Shown here: positions 33,401 through 48,400 of the stretch, in pieces | How the letters are laid out: the number at the start of each line of letters is the position of its first letter | Position numbering within the stretch: the stretch's first letter is position 1 | NCBI RefSeq assembly: GCF_949628215.1 | Contig: NC_134281.1 | Location: 41,152,512-41,216,511 of the forward strand | Direction: 5' to 3' | DNA from: Phalacrocorax aristotelis | Lineage: Eukaryota; Chordata; Aves; Suliformes; Phalacrocoracidae | Length of the DNA stretch: 64,000 nucleotides | Program-made: the position numbers and the translations under genes | Notes under the pieces: generated by a model | The model's input: the letters and a program-made list of their open reading frames with translations, nothing else | Told to the model about the DNA's origin: nothing | Databases searched by the model: none

Positions 33401-36400
33401 ACTTGGGCAGGTTTTAGTGCGAGGAATATAGCCTGCTTGTGTAGCGTTTAGCCAGTATACTCTACCTCCTGTGAGACGGCCACAGTACAATTCCAGGTCT
33501 CTTTGTGTTCAGCAACTGCATAGCAGGGCCGGGATTAGAGAAGAGGTGACAGAAACAGAACATCGCACTGACCAGAACGGCTGAGGCTGCACGGCCATCC
33601 TGTTAAGGAAAGGGGCAGGACAAGAAAAATGCATAAGTATCAGAGACAGCCTTTAAATTTCAGCAGAACACTCTCCATTCTTTCTTAAGTCACATGAAAT
33701 AATTTTCTCCAGAAAGACTAGGATTAAGACTGCATGATGATGAGGAATTTCCAGTGCTGTGTGATTCGTTTAATACTTGGGACTTCAGTGACAAGCACTG
33801 GCCTGGATTAAAGCTAAGATAATGCCCAGTAAGCAGTCTGAGGACTGAGCAGACTTGTTTTGAAAGCCCAGAAGTACATTTTGTCTAGAAATGTTGGTGT
33901 TTCATGGCTGCTCCCAAGCTGTAATATTATCATTATTTCAAACATAGGCCTGGAACTGTCCACAGGGGTCAGAGTACACCCGTCCCACAGCTACAGGCAG
34001 TCGTCTAATAGAAACTTAACCTAGAAGAGTTCACAAACAAAGGAAGAAAAAAAAAAAATCATACCCAAGACTCCCTCACCCAAACAGCTCCAGAGCCCTC
34101 AACCTACAGATTGCTCCTGAACAAGTCTACATTTTATTTAGGGTGATAATGAAGGGAATTGTGTTTGCCAAGTCAGACTGATGAAAAAAACAAAAATCCA
34201 GAAAGAGCAGGAGAGAATCAAAGTACCCCCAGTGCCGTGGGTCCCTGCTATAGCCAGGACCATGAGGTGATGAGCCAAACAGACCATAGCCCAGCTCTGG
34301 AGACAAACAAAAAGAAAAATCCCTTCCACCAGTTTCCATCAAAATCCAAGTCTGATGCCTGCTTTGTTTTGTATGCACGTTCACGGTGCAGCAACAGGTA
34401 CAAGAGCCTGCTCAGTAAGTGACAGAAGACCCCAGAAGTCAAGGCTCATCTACAAGGAAGGACCAGGAGCCTGCTGCCCTGTCAGGCAGACAGTCACCCT
34501 CAAAGTCTGAAACAAGTGGAAAAGTTATACAGGCTCCTTGCAGTTACTTATTTCAGAGATGTTTTAGGCACTCCAGCTATACTGTAGGATTTGCCATACC
34601 AGAACTGACCCAAACCCCAATAACCTGGTAAGCTTGAGCACGTGCTTAAGGTTAATAGGCTATTTGCTTTTTTAAGGTTTAGCCTCTGCCAGTTGCTCTG
34701 AAAAGATCTCTCAGGTTCATATAAACTAAGTGGGCTTCTGCAGACTCCTTAGAAAGTGTTAAAAAGGGCTCCCTGGCCTTTACAGCATTATTCAGATGTT
34801 CATTACTCAAAGGACTGTAAAGTAATTTTATTCTTAAGATAGATTTCCAGAACTAGAGGCATTAAGTACATCTTCATGTGTGTTTGAATAGAATTTATAT
34901 CCCATAGCCACTGGCTGTGCTACGCAAGGCAGAAACGCCAGATGCACATGTAAGGTCTATGCAGTTTGGGACCAGTCATTTGCCCCATTCCTTCCAGTTC
35001 GTGCTGATCAGGGCTGACAGCCTCCCAGATTTAGGCTCCAGGAGAGTTCTGGTTTGGTCCTTTTGTCAACATTGAAAGTTGTATGGGGTAAATTACAAGT
35101 CAGTCATACAGAATCACACCACTCATGCATCCTATCTACCGGTTGCCCAGTACTGAATAGCCGTTACAGGTGATTTAGCAACCATTTCAGCTGTGGTGCA
35201 CAAAGAGGAGCAGAAGGCAACTGGAATTCCTCAGCCAGGCCTGGCAAGTAGTGACCACAAGGGACTACAGTCTCAGTTTCACAGCTTGACAGAATTCTCA
35301 ACTATATGTTTTCTTCTCAACACCCATTGGTAACCTTCAGTCTAGAGGCTGCATTTTGTCCCATGATTACTTACAATAAAATGCAAAGCCATAACAGGCT
35401 GACAATCCTTATGGTCAGTTCTCAGGTAAAGTTCAAAGCTTTTTGCTACTCTCCGCCTCAGTAGTTCACTGCTAGAACAATTGTGACCTCTCTTGCTCTG
35501 TATTCCTGCTTCTCATTCAGTGTTAGGTCTTCCGACTTGGCTATGTGGCTGTGCATGGAAGGCAATGTCCTTTTCTATAGGGGTCCATTTTATTACATTT
35601 CTTATTCTTTTAGAAATTGTCACCATCCTTATATACAGACTGTAGTAGACATGCAACATGCAATATGATTTATGACTCATAGGTCTAAAAGTGTGGTTAC
35701 TTTCTGGTGTACTTACCATGCAGTGAATGACACACACGTTTTTGGGGTTCTGCTGTAGCCAGTTGTGCATGTTCTTACAGACGGCATAGAGGTTGTGCAG
35801 ACTGGGCGCCTGTCGTACTGGCCAGCTACATTCAGATACCTGCAGGAATCGCACAGTGAACAAAAGGCAGCTTCATAAGAGCATTAAGCAATGCATGCTT
35901 TTACAAATGCTTTCTGCCAAGAAACATACTTCTCTTTTACAACCTAGTTATATATTTGAAACCTACGCCATTTCTTCTCATGCATAATTCTGCTCCATGA
36001 CTTTCATGAATTATGAGGAGACAAACAAAAGAATTCTCAGTTAAATAACATAATATTGATGTATTGTCACTGACTATGCATTTTAAAAAATACACATTCC
36101 AAATCAGATTATCTCAAGTGGTCTTTCAAAACACTCCAGTCTCACAGCAGTGCATTGATTTCTGCTATGTCTAAAGCCTTTGTACAACTTGTCCCTAAAA
36201 ACTACAGCTCTGATTTTCAAAGGACACTGAGCATCTGTTGTTCACAGTCATTTCATGTCATAGGTTTTTCAAGCCCTATTTGATAGATATTAGGCTGATG
36301 AAATGGAAACTTCTGTTAAAAAAAATCATATCTGGATAAGTATAGTTAAGATATGAGCCAGATAAATTAATGACGTAGAGCTGAAAAACTACAAATCCTA

Positions 36401-39400
36401 AAGTATGTCTAGTTACTATTCATCAGTGTACTGATACTGAGTCTTAACACTTATCTCAAGCACAGTCCTTGCAGTCTCAAACAGCACATCAAATAGCCTT
36501 CTACAGGCATCTCCATTTCATCTGGTTTTAATTGAAATATCTTTTTAAAAGGCATTTCTGGCTGGAAGAAATTTAAAGGAGAAACCATGAGGCTTGTCCT
36601 CAGACAAAGAATTGGTTCATCTGCCTCGGCTGACATTTGGATCCTGCTTAATGAGAACTGGGGACAGGAAGAGATGATTTGCCCAGATTTTTTTAAATAG
36701 CCATATGATTTCCATACCTGACCATTTCATCTCTCAGAGGAAGGAAGTGCTCCAGGTTTCATAAAAACTTGTTTTTAAGGTTCTCTCTTACATACACCTG
36801 CACAACACCTTACAGCAGAAACAGGAATCCTGACTCAAACCGGAGAACTATCAAGCTGTGTTTTGTCAAACAAGGGCTCCAATGACACCCAGAGCATACA
36901 GGGACAGAGCAAGCAGGCAGCACTGCCTAACTCAGCACACCCATCCTGCTGCCAGCGTGAGCTGGCAGACCTCTGCTTAACATTTGGGAGATTTTTGTCT
37001 AATCCAATATCTAATTAGATATTTGCCTGATCACCTTCTAGAGCCATGAAAGTTTTTGGTCTCCACAATATCCTGAAATTCAGCTGTGTACTTGGTGAGC
37101 AAGCGCAGGTTTGTGTTGTAGAAGCTACCTAATAAGTCAATTCACATTCAAGCTTTGGAAAGCAGCAGATGACCAGTCCCTATTTATCCTCTCTACAGCA
37201 TTATCCTCATCCCCCATCTTCTCCTGTCTCGAGCGCTGTAGTTTATTTCATTCCTTCTGTGGTATACGCTTGATTTTCCCTTGCGTATTCCTTTACTGTG
37301 CATTTTCAGGAAGGGCTAAGGGGGCAAAAAATACACAAAGGCTCACTGTGCAGAAACAGCCAGCGTTAGCTTTCTGTTCCGTGGACCTCACGGAGTATGC
37401 ACTGCTGTAGTTATGAGACCATTGTAAAATCTGAATTACAGAGTGATCATAAACATTTATTCAATTGTTTAATCAAGCCAGAGTACTGATGCCATAAAAT
37501 ATGTATATTATTTTATATTACCAATTATTTTGTATTGTCACGCCAATTAGTCTATTATTTTATGTCAAGCAAAAGTCTTCGCCTCCCAACCCCAACTACT
37601 TTTGCAGCAGGCTTCTGGAGGCACAAGATCCATTTGCAGTTAGACCACTAACACACAATTCAGATTCCAAGTAGCTGTCAAAATATGACCAGTGACCCTT
37701 TCACTGATGATTTTCTGAACAGACCTCATGACAACACACTGTCAAGCATCTGGAAAAGCCATTATGACTTATCAAGTAAATATACGTTTCCCAACAGTCC
37801 ATAATTATATATTTACTTTGCCTATAATTACGTATCTGCCTGCTGGTTTGCAATTCGGAAATTAAATACACACTATGTAACATCTCATTTATTTCAAACA
37901 TAACCTCACCACCGCTCATGAAAGGCGACCTTACAGAAAAGTAACAGGAATTCTTCTAGAGCTTTGGAAATAAGCAGCCAGAGCTTGTTTTACTTTAGCA
38001 GTAGGGCAGCAAAAGCCAAGAATGTGACCCATCAGGGACTTTGAAGTTTGGTTTTGTTGTTTAACGCTATATTTGAGTTACATGTTTTCAAACTGCTCAC
38101 ACTTCCTCGAGCAGCCCTGAGCTCTCCTCTCCTGCTGGGGAGGTGAGGCAGGGAGGAGAACAGAGCACAACCAGATTTGAGCAGCAGGTTTAATGTTCAT
38201 AGTCCCCTCTTCTCCTCAATAGGCTGGGCACTTGGGGCTTCATGCCCAGCACAGCCATGTCAGGGCAGGAAAATGGCCCAACAGGACATTAACTCTCATC
38301 TCCCTCATGTGCCACTATGCAACAGAGTGGCCTACTTTGATCTTAGCGGGGAAAAAAGTTTTAAAGAAGATCGGAATTAAAAAGCCTTTCACTTCAAATA
38401 ACACATATGCGTCTCAAAACTTCAGCTTATCTGGCATCCTCATCCAGAAAATACTCTTAATGTGATTTTACCTCCTTCATAGCCCATTAGTATTTTTTTT
38501 CCAATATAGATGAAGTTCCACCTCATATTTACAATTGTTTCATGTTTCATTTGATCTCATGTATTGTGCTGTACACATTTCATTTTCCTGAAAAGTGCTT
38601 GGAGTCAGTATTTCCTAGCCCAAAACCTGAAAGTATAATGTTTTATTAAAAGACACATCATATTCTTCCTCTGTGTGTCAAGGCAATAACTTACACAGCA
38701 CCTACTGCTTCAAGAGTGACAAAGTAATCTGTTAAGCTGTTGGTTAGGGTAGGAGATAAAGAACAGGGGATGGAGGACATATGACTAGGTCAAGCAATAT
38801 ACCAGCAGAAGTTTAATGCTGGGCTTTCAAAAGTAGATATGTCTTTCTCCTTCCACCAACAGCAAGAGGGATACACCAGAACCAAGTGAGACTGAAGATT
38901 CAGAGCCCTTGATATCTTTTAATTAATGTCTCTGTTCATTGACCCATGTTTGTAGTCATGGCTGGTTACTGATTGCCACTGAGAAATTTGCTTCAGGTGT
39001 GAGTGATTGATTTCTGGTGATCAGAGCAATTGCTGAAGACAGATTCAGCTATACGTCAACTTAAAATGACATTAGGCTTATGCAGCATGAGATTTGCTTA
39101 CCCTGACCGAGGGCTAAGCCTGGCAACTGCTGTTGCTTTTTTTGTTGAAGGCAAAAGAAAATGTAAAATTTAAAAACAAACAAACAAAACCACCCTCATC
39201 GCTCCCTCGGTGTAGAAGTGGGAGTAAGGGGGGAGAGGGAAAGGGAAAAAATAGGAAGTTTTCTGAAAGATTAGATCTAATCTTGCATTTCAACAGCAGT
39301 ATTTCATACAGATTTCCTCTAAAAGCCATTAATGAACCAGAGCCTTGCAATGATCCTGTATGCTGTTCTGGTTTTAGAGAAGGAAACTGGGGCAGAGAGT

Positions 39401-42400
39401 GGAGGTGTGTTTTTAAAGTCATACACTAGTCAAAGAGCCAAAGCACCCCTTAGATCCAGTTTCCAGTCCTGTGCTTTGCCTGCTAAGAGCTCCTGCTTGA
39501 TCAAAGCACAACTAAAGGATTGTTCAAATGACAATAATCTACCTTCTTTTATTGGTAATGTCTTTTGAAGTGCTTTTGTTATTTCTCCTTATTTCCTTAT
39601 TGCTCCTTATTTCTCTGCAGCAGCTTCTAACAGCTTTGTAGAAGCCAAGAGCAACAGGACAGGCTCGGCTTAGTGCAATGACACTTATTCTCACAGGCTC
39701 CTAAAACAAGCATTATGCCCTGAACTTTCCAGCTCTTTAATCCCTGTGGTCCCAGGCATCAGCTAAAACCCAGAAACGACCACAGCAGCTTAGAAATATC
39801 TATAATTCCTTTTTCATCTTCTTACATTCTACCATGCTCAGGCTAGAGAGAAGCAGGACCTGGTGTCCCTTTCCCCTTTCCCCTCCGCTCTTGTTAACCT
39901 CTCAGAATGCACTCACCCGGTTGTGAAACTTGGCACTGCGATAATACTTGGGTGACAAGTTGAAGACCGTGTAGTGGTCAGGATGTCTGGAATCCAAAAA
40001 TGTCCGTACATCTTCAATGTGGTTCCTGAATCCCAGTTCAACACCTTCAGCCGGAAAAGACATCACTGGAAATGTAAGGAGAAGCCAGGCTGAGTGTGCA
40101 CCATAACATGTTTATGGAACCCTGGGATACAAGTTTTATTTATCTGATAAGCAGTACTTACCTATGATTCTTGAGGTAATGTATGAAATATCTAGCTCCC
40201 CCTTGGTGTAACTAAAAGACAAAGGAGACAGACATTATGCACAAGTTTACAGAAGGCAGCACATTAGAGGAACCAGGAGAGAGTGTTCTCCCGCAAAGAT
40301 CTGCTTATGACACAAGGACAGAGTGATCCTAAAACCAATTCTTTGTACTTTGTCGCTATGCCTTAGGAAGAGAGTGCAAATAGCTTCCTGCAGACAGTGA
40401 CCCAGCCTTCCCTTCTACATACACAATTAACTGGGCAGAAGCTCACAAAAAAGTCCCTTTTCCCTTTTGTCATTAATTTTGAGTGCCAGTTTTCAGGAGA
40501 AATCTCTAGTAGTTTGCCACTTTGCAGATCCCTCAAAGCCTCTGAGGTCTTGCATGCATTAAATTTCTATAATTTATTGTTGCCTCCTGTACCTTGGAGG
40601 CAGGTAGAGTGCCAAGCATAGGGGACAACCCCAGCAGAGGTAACCAAAGCAAAGTCACCTCAGCTCGCTCTTCAACTCAAAAGGTGGCTTTATTAAAAGG
40701 AACAGTTACATCAGCAAGAATAGTCTCCTTGCACAGTATAGAGAAGGCATACAACATTACCTAATTTTCAGTGGCAAAATATTCTACTCAGCCACCACTT
40801 GAAGGACCCCACAAGGGTCACTGAAGGAATCAGAGACCAAGTGCTCCACTGTCACTAGGGGGCCTTTTCCAGATTTTAGGATGTTGACGCTCATTTACAA
40901 TAAAGCTTAGATTTTTTTCTTTGGTTTTCCTGCTTTCTTGAGGCCAAATACCAATTATGAGAGATTCAAAGTAGTCACTTGTGATTTTCACCTTCCTTCA
41001 TTATGTTAGCTGGAAGTTGTGCTGTGCTAGTTAAAATGGCAGCTCAGACCGGCACTTTGCAGCTAGCAATTTTACCTGCGTTAGGCAGCTTCAGCTGTAC
41101 TGTACCTGGCAACAGATTGCATGACCTTTGAAGATGTATCTTTCAGGGTATCCTTCAGGTTATCCTTCAAATTGCTGAAGAGTCTCCCTGCTCCTCCTTT
41201 CACCATATCTAGCAAGCCTCCCCCATAGCTGGACTCCATGTCTGGTGATGAGGCACCTTCAAGCACAACAAAACCAAAGCCAACATCACTTGTTTGGAAT
41301 AAAGCCACAGAGCCAAACCCCCTGCTCTATTCAGACTGAATGTATTCTCTTGCGCTGCTGCATGTCAAGCGTAGGGCAAAAGTAGTTTTACTATTAAAGC
41401 CATGATTTTCCAGAGATGAGACACGGCACATTCTTGCCAGCTGGGCTCAGAAACCATCATCAACTCCCAACATTGTACATACATTGACTGTATAGTATCG
41501 GTACAGCATGGACAACCACCATACAAGCTCCCTCACCTCCCATCCCAACCCAAAGCAGGTCCAGCTCTTCAGCGTGCAGCTAATTTGCTGATCACAACCG
41601 AGACCAAATCAACCACCACCTCCACACAGATAAGAAAAAGGCACTAGCAGCTTAACTCACAGCTGCCAGTGTGACTGCAGCTAAACAGCTGAGGGTTGTC
41701 TTATGACTATCCATTTCTACAGATATAGGAGAAGTCAGACTGATTTTAAGTCACTTAAGAGTCCAGTTAGATTTGCTCGAGTGGAAGATGATCAAAGTTT
41801 AGGTTTTGGCAAGAAAAGGAAGAAGTTCAGGAATTAAACTTTCCAGCCAAGAATGAGAACCTTTTTGGATATTTATGTTTGCAGCCTTAGGACAGGACTC
41901 CACAAACTGCTAAGGCTAAAGCAGAGCAGGTCTGACCTCCTTGGTAAGCTTTTTCTTTCACAGCTTTTAATGGCACAAAGCTCCAAAGTCAATAGGAGAC
42001 TAACACAGACCAAGAGCCATTTAAAAGGTTGTTTTGGTGGACTGCAATATGCCTTAGTTACAAAATGTGAACACATGAGGTATAAAATAGAATAACTATT
42101 CCACTGTCTTAACTAAGAACTGATTTGTTGCAGCCTTCCTTATTACAGCAGTGCTATGTTAACAGCGTAATTCTTAGAAAAGTAGAAGTATAATAAAATG
42201 GATGCAGACTTGAGTAAATGTGGGTTTGTTTTATTGCAGAATTGAGTCGTTAGACAAAAACCTAGTAAAATTATATTTTAACTGCTTATTAGCTACAAAT
42301 TAAGCTCTTGACTACTTAAAAATTGCTTTCTGTTCACTAGGCCTCAACTATTTTGATCTTAGTGAACTCTAACTACATTACTTTAAATATACATTTGTTA

Positions 42401-45400
42401 CCTCATTATGTCAGATTAGTCAGAAGACCTAGATCCTCTAGCACAGCAAATTAAGCAACAAGCAACCTATGTAAATGCATGCCACCCTCTCAGATAGTCT
42501 TGTAATCGACATGGCATCCACCTAGCATTGCCTTTCCCAGAGCACCTGGAAAGTCTGAGAACGTTTGTCCTGTTGTAGAGCCATGGGACAGATGCCTTGT
42601 AAAATGAACACGCTGGTTATTAAGTACTCTGGTACCCAGAAACAGGGAAGATTTATTATTGTTAGGGCAGGCTGGTGACCTTGCCAGTGCTCGTTATGTT
42701 TTACAAAGAGACCTTACAGCTGTCACTTTTCTGGTTCTATAGCATGCCCATGAGTGCTGTTAGATATAGACCACTGAAATATTGCTCACACAGTCATCAT
42801 TACTAGAGAAATATTCTAGAGTCATTCAGACTATTAAGAAACATGAAAAAAACTTACATCTAAAAATAGCTCCTACTCATTTACTGGGTAGATTACCAAA
42901 CCCATTTTAATGACATTCACTCTTTCAAATGTGGAGTGAGCTATCAATAAATATTTATCTTCAAACTGGAGGCTCCATTGGTAAAGTGATTATCTTCATT
43001 GCCCTATGCAGAGAGGGTGCTTAATGCACTCTGATGTGATCTTGATCCACATGCACACGATCCATGTGCTAGACTGGTAAAATTAGAGGCTATATCTCCT
43101 CCTCTGAATTGTGCTTGTAAAGAGATAGATAATATTCTGCCAGCTTCAGAACAGAAGATGCCTTCTCAAGGCACAGTAATATTTCTTTTGCCAAACCATT
43201 TGCAAGTATTTACTTCAAGTATGATAAAAAAAGAAAAAAAAAACCTGAAGTAGCTCATTGGCTTCCAAGTAGGGATTCAGTGTTTGAGCGCTTTTCAGAA
43301 ACTTTGCTTTCATACTCTCTGTGCTAGGAGATCCAGGGGTAGAAGGAGGAGGTAATGTTCAAAAGGTACTTTCAGTTCTTCAGGTCAACTGTTAGAAGAA
43401 AGGAAGGCAGAAACTGGTAACTTGGAACAGCGGAAGGGGGCCAAAGGGATCAGAGGACCAATGGTACTGGACTAATTTTTATGGTTGGAACTGATTTAGG
43501 AGAGCAACAGAAAGGCTTCAACAGTATGGAAAGCCTAGAATCTTTAGAAATCAACCGGGGGGGGGAGGGGGGGTTGGGGGAAGAAGCAGGAGAAGAGAGA
43601 AGAGAGAATGAGAATTTCACTATATTTCTAAAAGAAGCAGCAGCAATTCATTTCCAAGTTTACTATGTACACTAAAACAGAGAAACTGAAAGGATGTCTG
43701 ATGAAGAAATGCAAGCTGGTGCTACTTAACCAAGAGGACAAAACTAGTATTTAGGATTTAACATGAGACAAGTATGACTTGGCTATTGTGAAGCTATTGA
43801 GGAAGCTTACAATGTAGCAGCACTTGGTACTATACAGGTGCAATAATTTGCTCAGGTATCTTTTAGTGACTGGATGAGAGCAGCATCCTCGGTGCTGACA
43901 AAGACAGTCTTTCTCAGTTACTAGGAAAGACACAGTCTTCACAAACTATTCACAGAAGGACAAAAGAAATACATTCAAGGACTACTCTGCCAGGGTGCTT
44001 CTCCTACAAAGCATAAAGATGTATAAAGGAGCAGAAGGGGTTAATGAATTAACACACAAACCTGACAACATATACAGAATCCCACAAGAACAGCCAAACA
44101 AAATTTGATTTAAAAAAAAGGTAGCCTGCCCTTGCATTTTTTGCTGAATAAAACATTTCTGTGCTAAGTCCCTCTTGTAAATGGAGACCTTCAGAGCTAC
44201 TGCAGACCCTTCCAAAGGACGGCTCTGGTTCCCTGGGCCACGTGCAACAGCCACTGGAAAAGGGCAGCAGGACAGAGAGGGCTGAGCCTCAAGCCTGTTA
44301 TTTCTGCTGTGGAAATCAGCCACCTGTCTGGGCATGACCTACCACTGCCATTGCACATCCCTGAACCATGATCAGAGACAGCTGTCTTCATAGGTTTGCT
44401 CTTCTTGAGCACAGAAGTCCTGAAAGAAGTGCAGTTGATCTTTCCCTCAAGCACACTGGCCAGCCTGCAGAGGACTATGACCTGTTCTGAGGTAGAAAAA
44501 TGTCCAAGGACACTTGCCAAGTCTGAAGGAATGAGCCTGTTGTTGCCCCCTCTCAGAGCCCAGCAAGAAGGAGGTTCAAGTTTCACCATGCAGATAAGCT
44601 GTAATGGCATTTCCCTACTCAGAAATACCTTTCTACCAGAGTTGGGCAGTAAATTCAGAGGGGAGAAGTAGTTCTATCCCTTAACACAATGGCAAAAGGC
44701 ACATTTTGTATTGAAATGAAGTGCCCAGTGCCTGTGACACCCCCTCCATCCCACCAGGAACTGCATCCTGTGTGCACATTTGCTTATGCCACGGCCAAAG
44801 CCAAAATTAACACTCACAGACACCACACAAGCTCCAAAAGCATCTTCTGCTATGACAGAAACAGGAGCTTGCAAGCTTGTCTGCGTAGAAATAGTTTGCT
44901 GCAAGAGAGCAACCCAGAAGACTGCCACATGCCTCAGATCCCAGCTTTCAGCATATTACGACATAGCAGTTCAGGTAATGTTGGCCATGGGCTGGAGTTG
45001 CTGTCTAGAAGTCTCCTTATGGAGATTTAATCTCTATGTATGAGATGTATCTTGTTCCTTCCATGGCAAGAACTCTTTATTAACCCAGTTATTGGATATT
45101 CCCTGAAACGCTTAGTGCACTTCAGAGACACACTCCTGACCTGTATTCGTAGCACAGGTTTCAGAGGGATCTCTTGCTCACTGCAGCCTTTTCACTTCCT
45201 AATAAAGGAACTTTTAATGTAACAGTTTTAATGCTGTGTGTGCGCTGCAAAGAGTGCCTGAGATGCATGGGACAGCTCTTCTTGAATAGCTCTGTTAGGT
45301 GATGGCAACAAAGATCTCCTCACTGAAGTGCTTCAAGGAAATTGGAACAGTGTGAAAAAAGACAACTTCATCCATTTGGTTGACAAGGTGAAGTCTGTAT

Positions 45401-48400
45401 TTGTTCTGGCTGAAGGTAATTGCTCTGAGAAGAGACTATTCTGCATTCAGAATAAACCTCCAGCAGTCACCAAATAAAGCGGCAGCCTGCTGCATCTCCT
45501 CACAAAACTAAAGTCATTAGTAGCATTGCTATCACAGTCCTTTCATCAGCAGCCCAAAGGGTGGGGTTTCTCTGGACAGATTACAGCTGAAGGAGCCTCT
45601 GCTGACAGCACCGGCAGCCTTGTGCTATACAGGATGGAAGCTGGAGAGCATAGAAATCTTAGTTAAAGCACTTAAGCTCTCTCCTTGCTCTGTAGTTGAT
45701 TTTACAGAGTATCAGAAGGATGTGCAGCGCACAAGGAGAACTTCTCCCAAGGCAGAGAGACTGCTGAGAAAGCATACCAAATGCTTCATCCTATAGACAT
45801 GTCCCACTGCAGAGGGTGCACAGCTTTGAAGGAGAATGCTGTGGTGGCCGGAGAAGTTCAGAAGGATGCACTCCTGTACAGGAACAGCTGAGCATGGCTC
45901 CTCTGCCTGCTGTCCCACCATGACCTGCTCACCAAAGTCACAGGCATTACGCCAGAATGACATGAAGTGCTTTAGCGGGACAGCTTTGGGGTGTTGGGAG
46001 CTTAAGGAGAGACTGATACTCACTGACACTGTCAAAAGAAACTCGCTGTCATATGTCTTCCCTTAGTACAGCAAACCCATCAGATTGTATATATTAGACT
46101 AGGAAACTCATCTTCTGCATATGGACAGAGAAAGAAACCACACTGTATCCAGAAGTGAAATACTTGCCCCTCCTATACCCCCCCAAAGGACCACTTGCCT
46201 CAACTCTTCTGTCTGCAGACCCACAAGTAGTGTGTGTGCCTAGTGCCAAAAGCAAAGACTCCTAAACCATTCTTGTTTTAAAGGCTGGGTTTTGGGGCCA
46301 CAAATGGGTGAATGAAGCAGGTGTGATCCTATGAGATGGGGGAATGTTTCTGTACCAGCCACCATCACCTGCCGCAGAAGTTTCACAGGGGACCACAGAG
46401 GGACCAGCAGCAGAGGGTACCACACTGCCACCAGTTGATGGAGATGCTCACTGGTCAGAACAAGTGAGAATTGCCTGGTGTGGAAGCTTTCCCTACAAGA
46501 TCTGCACATTGTGGCCCTCATCTACCTGGGAGGCCCCTGAGCACCACCACACCCCCAGGCAACCCACAAACCCTACAAACCACAGGGCATGAATTCCAGC
46601 TCTCCAGAGAATTAGAGGGGGAAATGAGCCAACATTTAAAAGGTATTTAAGACCATGTCAGTCTGAATATTTATGCTGATGAAGCAATACTTAGCTCGAG
46701 AGCAGGGAAGTGAAAGCAAGACATCTAGAAATTGAAGATCAGCAGAGAAGTACTGCATTTCATGGGTTACTTAGCAAGAGTAAACAGACCCTTTTTGCCT
46801 GTAAAAGGCAGACAAAAAGCAGACATGAAACCATAGGAATCAGGTTTACTTCAGTCTGCCCAGACTATGTGTAACAGTACCTTCAATGTACATTTTTTCC
46901 TTTCCTCTGAGAAAGGAAAAGCCTGTGCTTTCTTTAGAGACAGAGCAAGGAAAGAGCTAAGCCTTCCCCATTCCTCACAACGGCTCTTCTCTAGAAAAGC
47001 ATTAAAGCCTTCATCTCCCACCCTCCCAAGAATGAGGTTAGTTTGGGAGTATTACATGCTCCACTGTATATTCTTTCATAGTACCATGACAGCTTGACAC
47101 AAAGTTTTTTTCTCGCCTTAATCTGCTGTGTACATGTCCCAGGTTCCACATTTCAGGAAGTTTTTAGCTGCTCACCACAGCCTTTTCCCTCCCCACAAAG
47201 TATTTTGTGGGGGGTGGGGGTGGGAGAAGGGTTGTTTGCTTGTCTTTTCCCCCCAGACTATTACCAGGGCATGCCGTGAAAGGGGAGCAAGGGATGCAGT
47301 GGAGGCTGCCCTGTGCCTTGGTAGAAAGGGCCCTTTTTAAGGTCTCTGAACTGAAAGAAGTTGAGCCACCGTTGTTGTGGCTTCAGCAACAAAGCCTGAA
47401 TTGTTTTAAGGAACACTCAGCAAAAAATGATACTATTTGTGCTTCTGCCTCCCCCAAGCAGCCCCGCCAGCTCACGTTCCTCCCACACACAGCTCTCCCA
47501 GCAAAGCCTGTGTAACATGGGACACAATTTCACACCAGCATTAAGGGGACATAAAGCCAGGCTGCTGTGGCCCTATCATCGTATTTATGGGTTTCACCTT
47601 GGCATTGCATGAGAGCCCACGCAGCATGTGGAGGGGAGGAGAAGCAACCCTGATGCAGGCACCCCTACCACAACATTATTAGAGCATCCTTATATACCCC
47701 TCCATATGTAATGTACCCATATGTGTGCAAAAAATGGGTAGACAGCCAAACTGATCCAGGCACAGCAGAGTCCCCACATCCCTGGGAACCCTCAGCATCC
47801 CCAGATCCTGCTGTTCCCCACACTGAGTCTATCTTTCATGCTCGGCACTGTGTCTTTCAGGGGATTGCAAATCAATTTGCAGACATTACTGGAAGAGTTG
47901 AAACTCCCATTTCAAGGGAGAGGGTGGCAGGTATTTCTAAATTAAAATCTCTGGACAGGTGGCTCCTTTGCATCCAGTGATAATCGATAGCGTTTAGATC
48001 TGAGTGCTTCATTTGTCAACTACATTTTAAGAGCACAATCTCAGCACCCTAAAGCTCAATCCTCCCTAACCGTTCCTTCCAGCACGTAGCTCTCATCTGG
48101 ACAGCTGAGCTTTATCACATTTAAGCAAAGACTCGAAACCAGCGATGCTATTATATGTGTTTACATCCTCTCTTAGATCAGACATAGCCCAAGTGTCATA
48201 ATTACATCAACTTTTTAATAGGCACTGAGGGATGGTTTGCAAAGGGGCTGGGGAGAAATCAGCAGCAACAGAGGCAGCTAAAACAGCGATAGAGGCATTT
48301 GCAGGAAAGGAGAGTGATTCTACCTGAATAAATTACTTGGGAAGTTCCCCAGACTTGCACAGACCCTGAAGACTGGGTTTTTTTCTTTTTTTTTTTTTTG

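Larger units (their letters stand above)
18478..41105 (-). other. DNAJC6 introns 2-18
   Basis: Between the exons listed, the introns hold one CR1 3' end (33119-33340), homopolymer runs around exon 15 and unique AT-rich sequence. I see no other exon or RNA gene. The longest introns here are intron 4 (35840-39916), intron 5 (33600-35716) and intron 12 (25923-28034). Confidence 0.6.
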
